Source of the DNA: Margaritispora aquatica
Lineage: Eukaryota; Ascomycota; Leotiomycetes; Helotiales; Discinellaceae
DNA length: 64,000 nt
Direction: 5' to 3'
Assembly (NCBI GenBank): GCA_007644065.1
Contig: VJWN01000001.1
Coordinates: 3,052,340 to 3,116,339 of the forward strand
The translations under genes were made by a program, and so were the position numbers. Numbering within the stretch: position 1 is the stretch's first letter; each line of letters begins with the position of its first letter. A model generated the notes under the pieces. The model made no database searches, was not told the DNA's origin, and was given only the letters and a program-made list of their open reading frames with translations. This document shows, piece after piece, positions 62,392 through 64,000 of the stretch.

Positions 62392-64000
62392 ATGGAGGAT
62401 CAGACTGAGAAGCTGGGAGCAACCTGTAAGTTTCAATGCGGAAAATTGACCAGTCTTCCACTCACGCGATCTCGCTATGCGGAAGCTTGCTAACATCGAG
62501 TGGTGTAGTTGTTTCTAATAACTCAGGCATGTCTGCCGAACAAGTTTCACACACAGAGGCATCTATAGTCCTCTGCCATTGTTGCTTTGACGATTTTCGT
62601 CCAAACATGATCGAGGTATTGACATGCGGTTGCCATTATTGCTCTAGTTGCTTGCGGAAGTATTTCGAGACTTCTGTACAGTATGGTAACAAATTTCCTC
62701 CCCGGTGTTTCCACAACCGAGAAATACCAGTAAGTTTTCTTCCGACTGGTTACTGTCAATGGGGTTATATCTATGAGCTACGATTGCTGATTGCCACACG
62801 TGTAGATCGACCATGCGCGGCCTTACTTGATGCCACAGACGCTCAGCATGTTTGTTAAGCGAAAGTTTGAGATTGAGAATCCCGAAGCTACCTACTGCTC
62901 GAATGCAAATTGTTCACAACCGCTTGACGAACCTGACGGCACAAAAACAACAGCAAAGTGCTCCACTTGTAACTCACTTACTTGCACTATTTGTAAACGT
63001 GCTTCCCATCCTGGGGTTTGTGCAAAGGACACCGATGAAGAGGAAACGGAAGCTTTCTTGAAAGGAAACCGCATGAAACCTTGTCCCCGCTGCAAGACGC
63101 CTTTTCAGCTTCTGGAGGGATGCAATCACATTCAGTATGTTGGTACTACATCCCATTTACTATCCGATTATTCCTAACATCATTATTTGTCAGTTGTCCC
63201 ATATGCATGCACCAATGTAAGATATCATCCTCTTCATGCCAAAAGATAAAATAAATTTCTTGCTTCCAATTTCAAAGGACTCTAATCCACTGACAATTGT
63301 ATGAGGGTGCTGGTTCTGCTCCTCCGATTGGGGCAATCTCACTCATAAGTGCTCAAACAAGGACTGTGGTTATGGTGATTTTATTCAGGTACTGCTAGCT
63401 CTGTGCCTTTTGAAAGTGTTTTTCTCTCGTTCCATTGCAACTGAACAATACTTCAAAGCCTAACTAGTGAGCCAGGAACTTTTGTTGCGTCGGCTTAATG
63501 GAAACTTTTCTCCCGCATTTATTCCTGCACAATACCATCCGGCACGGACTGCTGCACTAGCTGTTTCCACACAGCACCAGTCTACCTTAAATGACTTCAA
63601 CCAACTGACCGCACAGCAGCCGTTTCCCCTCTCTGTATACCAGTCTCGTCTCCACCAGTCCTTCAATCGTCATTATCAACAGCCACAGGTGCGTCCACAG
63701 ACTTATGCGGAAATCGCTGCAGGCCCACGGACATTGATGCATGAGGCTATTCACGCCCGAGTACCTTCTAGTCTCGGTCCCCAGGCTTCAGCGCCCCGTT
63801 TCAGTCAGCTGAATACAACGCCTGACATGCGACATCCTAATAACCTACTGCATTTGTACGCACTCCAGTCAGCAGCTCCTTCTTTGGCGATGACTGAACA
63901 GCAATTCCAACAAGCACACAATACCAGACTCAGAGACCTTCGTCAAGATTTTGGTTATGCGCCCGCTTACCTGAATCAGACCCATCGAGTCGCTGCTGAT
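62392..64000 (+). CDS. RBR-type (RING-IBR-RING) E3 ubiquitin ligase, 3' end beyond window
   Basis: Exons: 62392-62425, 62509-62729, 62806-63134, 63194-63216, 63306-63388 and 63476->64000. RING1 begins at about Cys34 (LCHCCFDDF...CGCHYCSSCLRKYF). The IBR follows as TYCSNANCSQPL, AKCSTCNSLTCTICK and HPGVC. RING2 reads PCPRCKTPFQLLEGCNHIQCPICMHQWCWFCSSDWGNLTHKC. In RBR ligases the first Cys after the GCNHI segment is the catalytic thioester residue, here just after the 59-nt intron. The last exon is a Gln- and Pro-rich, probably disordered tail still open at the window end. An acceptor at 63475 avoids the TGA that follows the nearer AG at 63468. The 23-nt exon 4 makes this gene easy to mis-predict. 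Confidence 0.88.

Overview
This window is nuclear DNA of a filamentous ascomycete (Pezizomycotina). The evidence is short introns of mostly 47-100 nt with GT...AG ends and CTAAC-type branch points, a Zn2Cys6 transcription factor, a HET-domain protein, an Egh16/GAS-type secreted protein, an AA9 lytic polysaccharide monooxygenase and a group X hybrid histidine kinase. The wall-attack and virulence-type genes suggest a plant-associated fungus. A Leotiomycete such as the Botrytis/Sclerotinia group would fit, but that placement is inference. Most genes carry introns, so the coding models below were spliced by hand from frame, splice sites and family motifs.

Layout. 1-10 kb: the 3' end of a TBC Rab-GAP gene, a simple-repeat-rich gap, a small membrane-anchored coiled-coil protein, a GPR1/FUN34/YaaH transporter, ribosomal protein eL27 and an Egh16-type secreted protein. 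11-19 kb: one 2549-residue coiled-coil protein built on 32-residue repeats. 19-25 kb: a secreted protein of unknown function, a secreted beta-helix protein and a ten-exon PI-PLC-X-like gene. 25-34 kb: an AT-rich, gene-poor accessory stretch holding an AA9 LPMO and a HET-domain gene. 34-44 kb: a membrane-anchored GH5 exo-beta-glucanase, a hidden two-exon peptide with a defensin-type cysteine spacing, a triose-phosphate/nucleotide-sugar transporter-family protein and UDP-galactopyranose mutase. 44-51 kb: a chitinase-like remnant, a secreted glycoside hydrolase with an inserted beta-sandwich domain, and a Zn2Cys6 regulator convergent with it. 53-61 kb: a group X hybrid histidine kinase with a one-base frameshift. 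62-64 kb: an RBR-type E3 ligase running off the end.

There is no single operon-like system or secondary-metabolite cluster. Several genes share a surface theme. UDP-galactopyranose mutase, the TPT-family transporter and the GH5 glucanase fit fungal wall assembly. The AA9 enzyme, beta-helix protein, Egh16-like protein and glycoside hydrolase fit attack on plant or fungal polysaccharides. The most novel-looking items are the CSalpha-beta-like cysteine peptide (36434-36852), the giant repeat protein, the glycoside hydrolase with a domain inserted into its barrel, and the frameshifted kinase.
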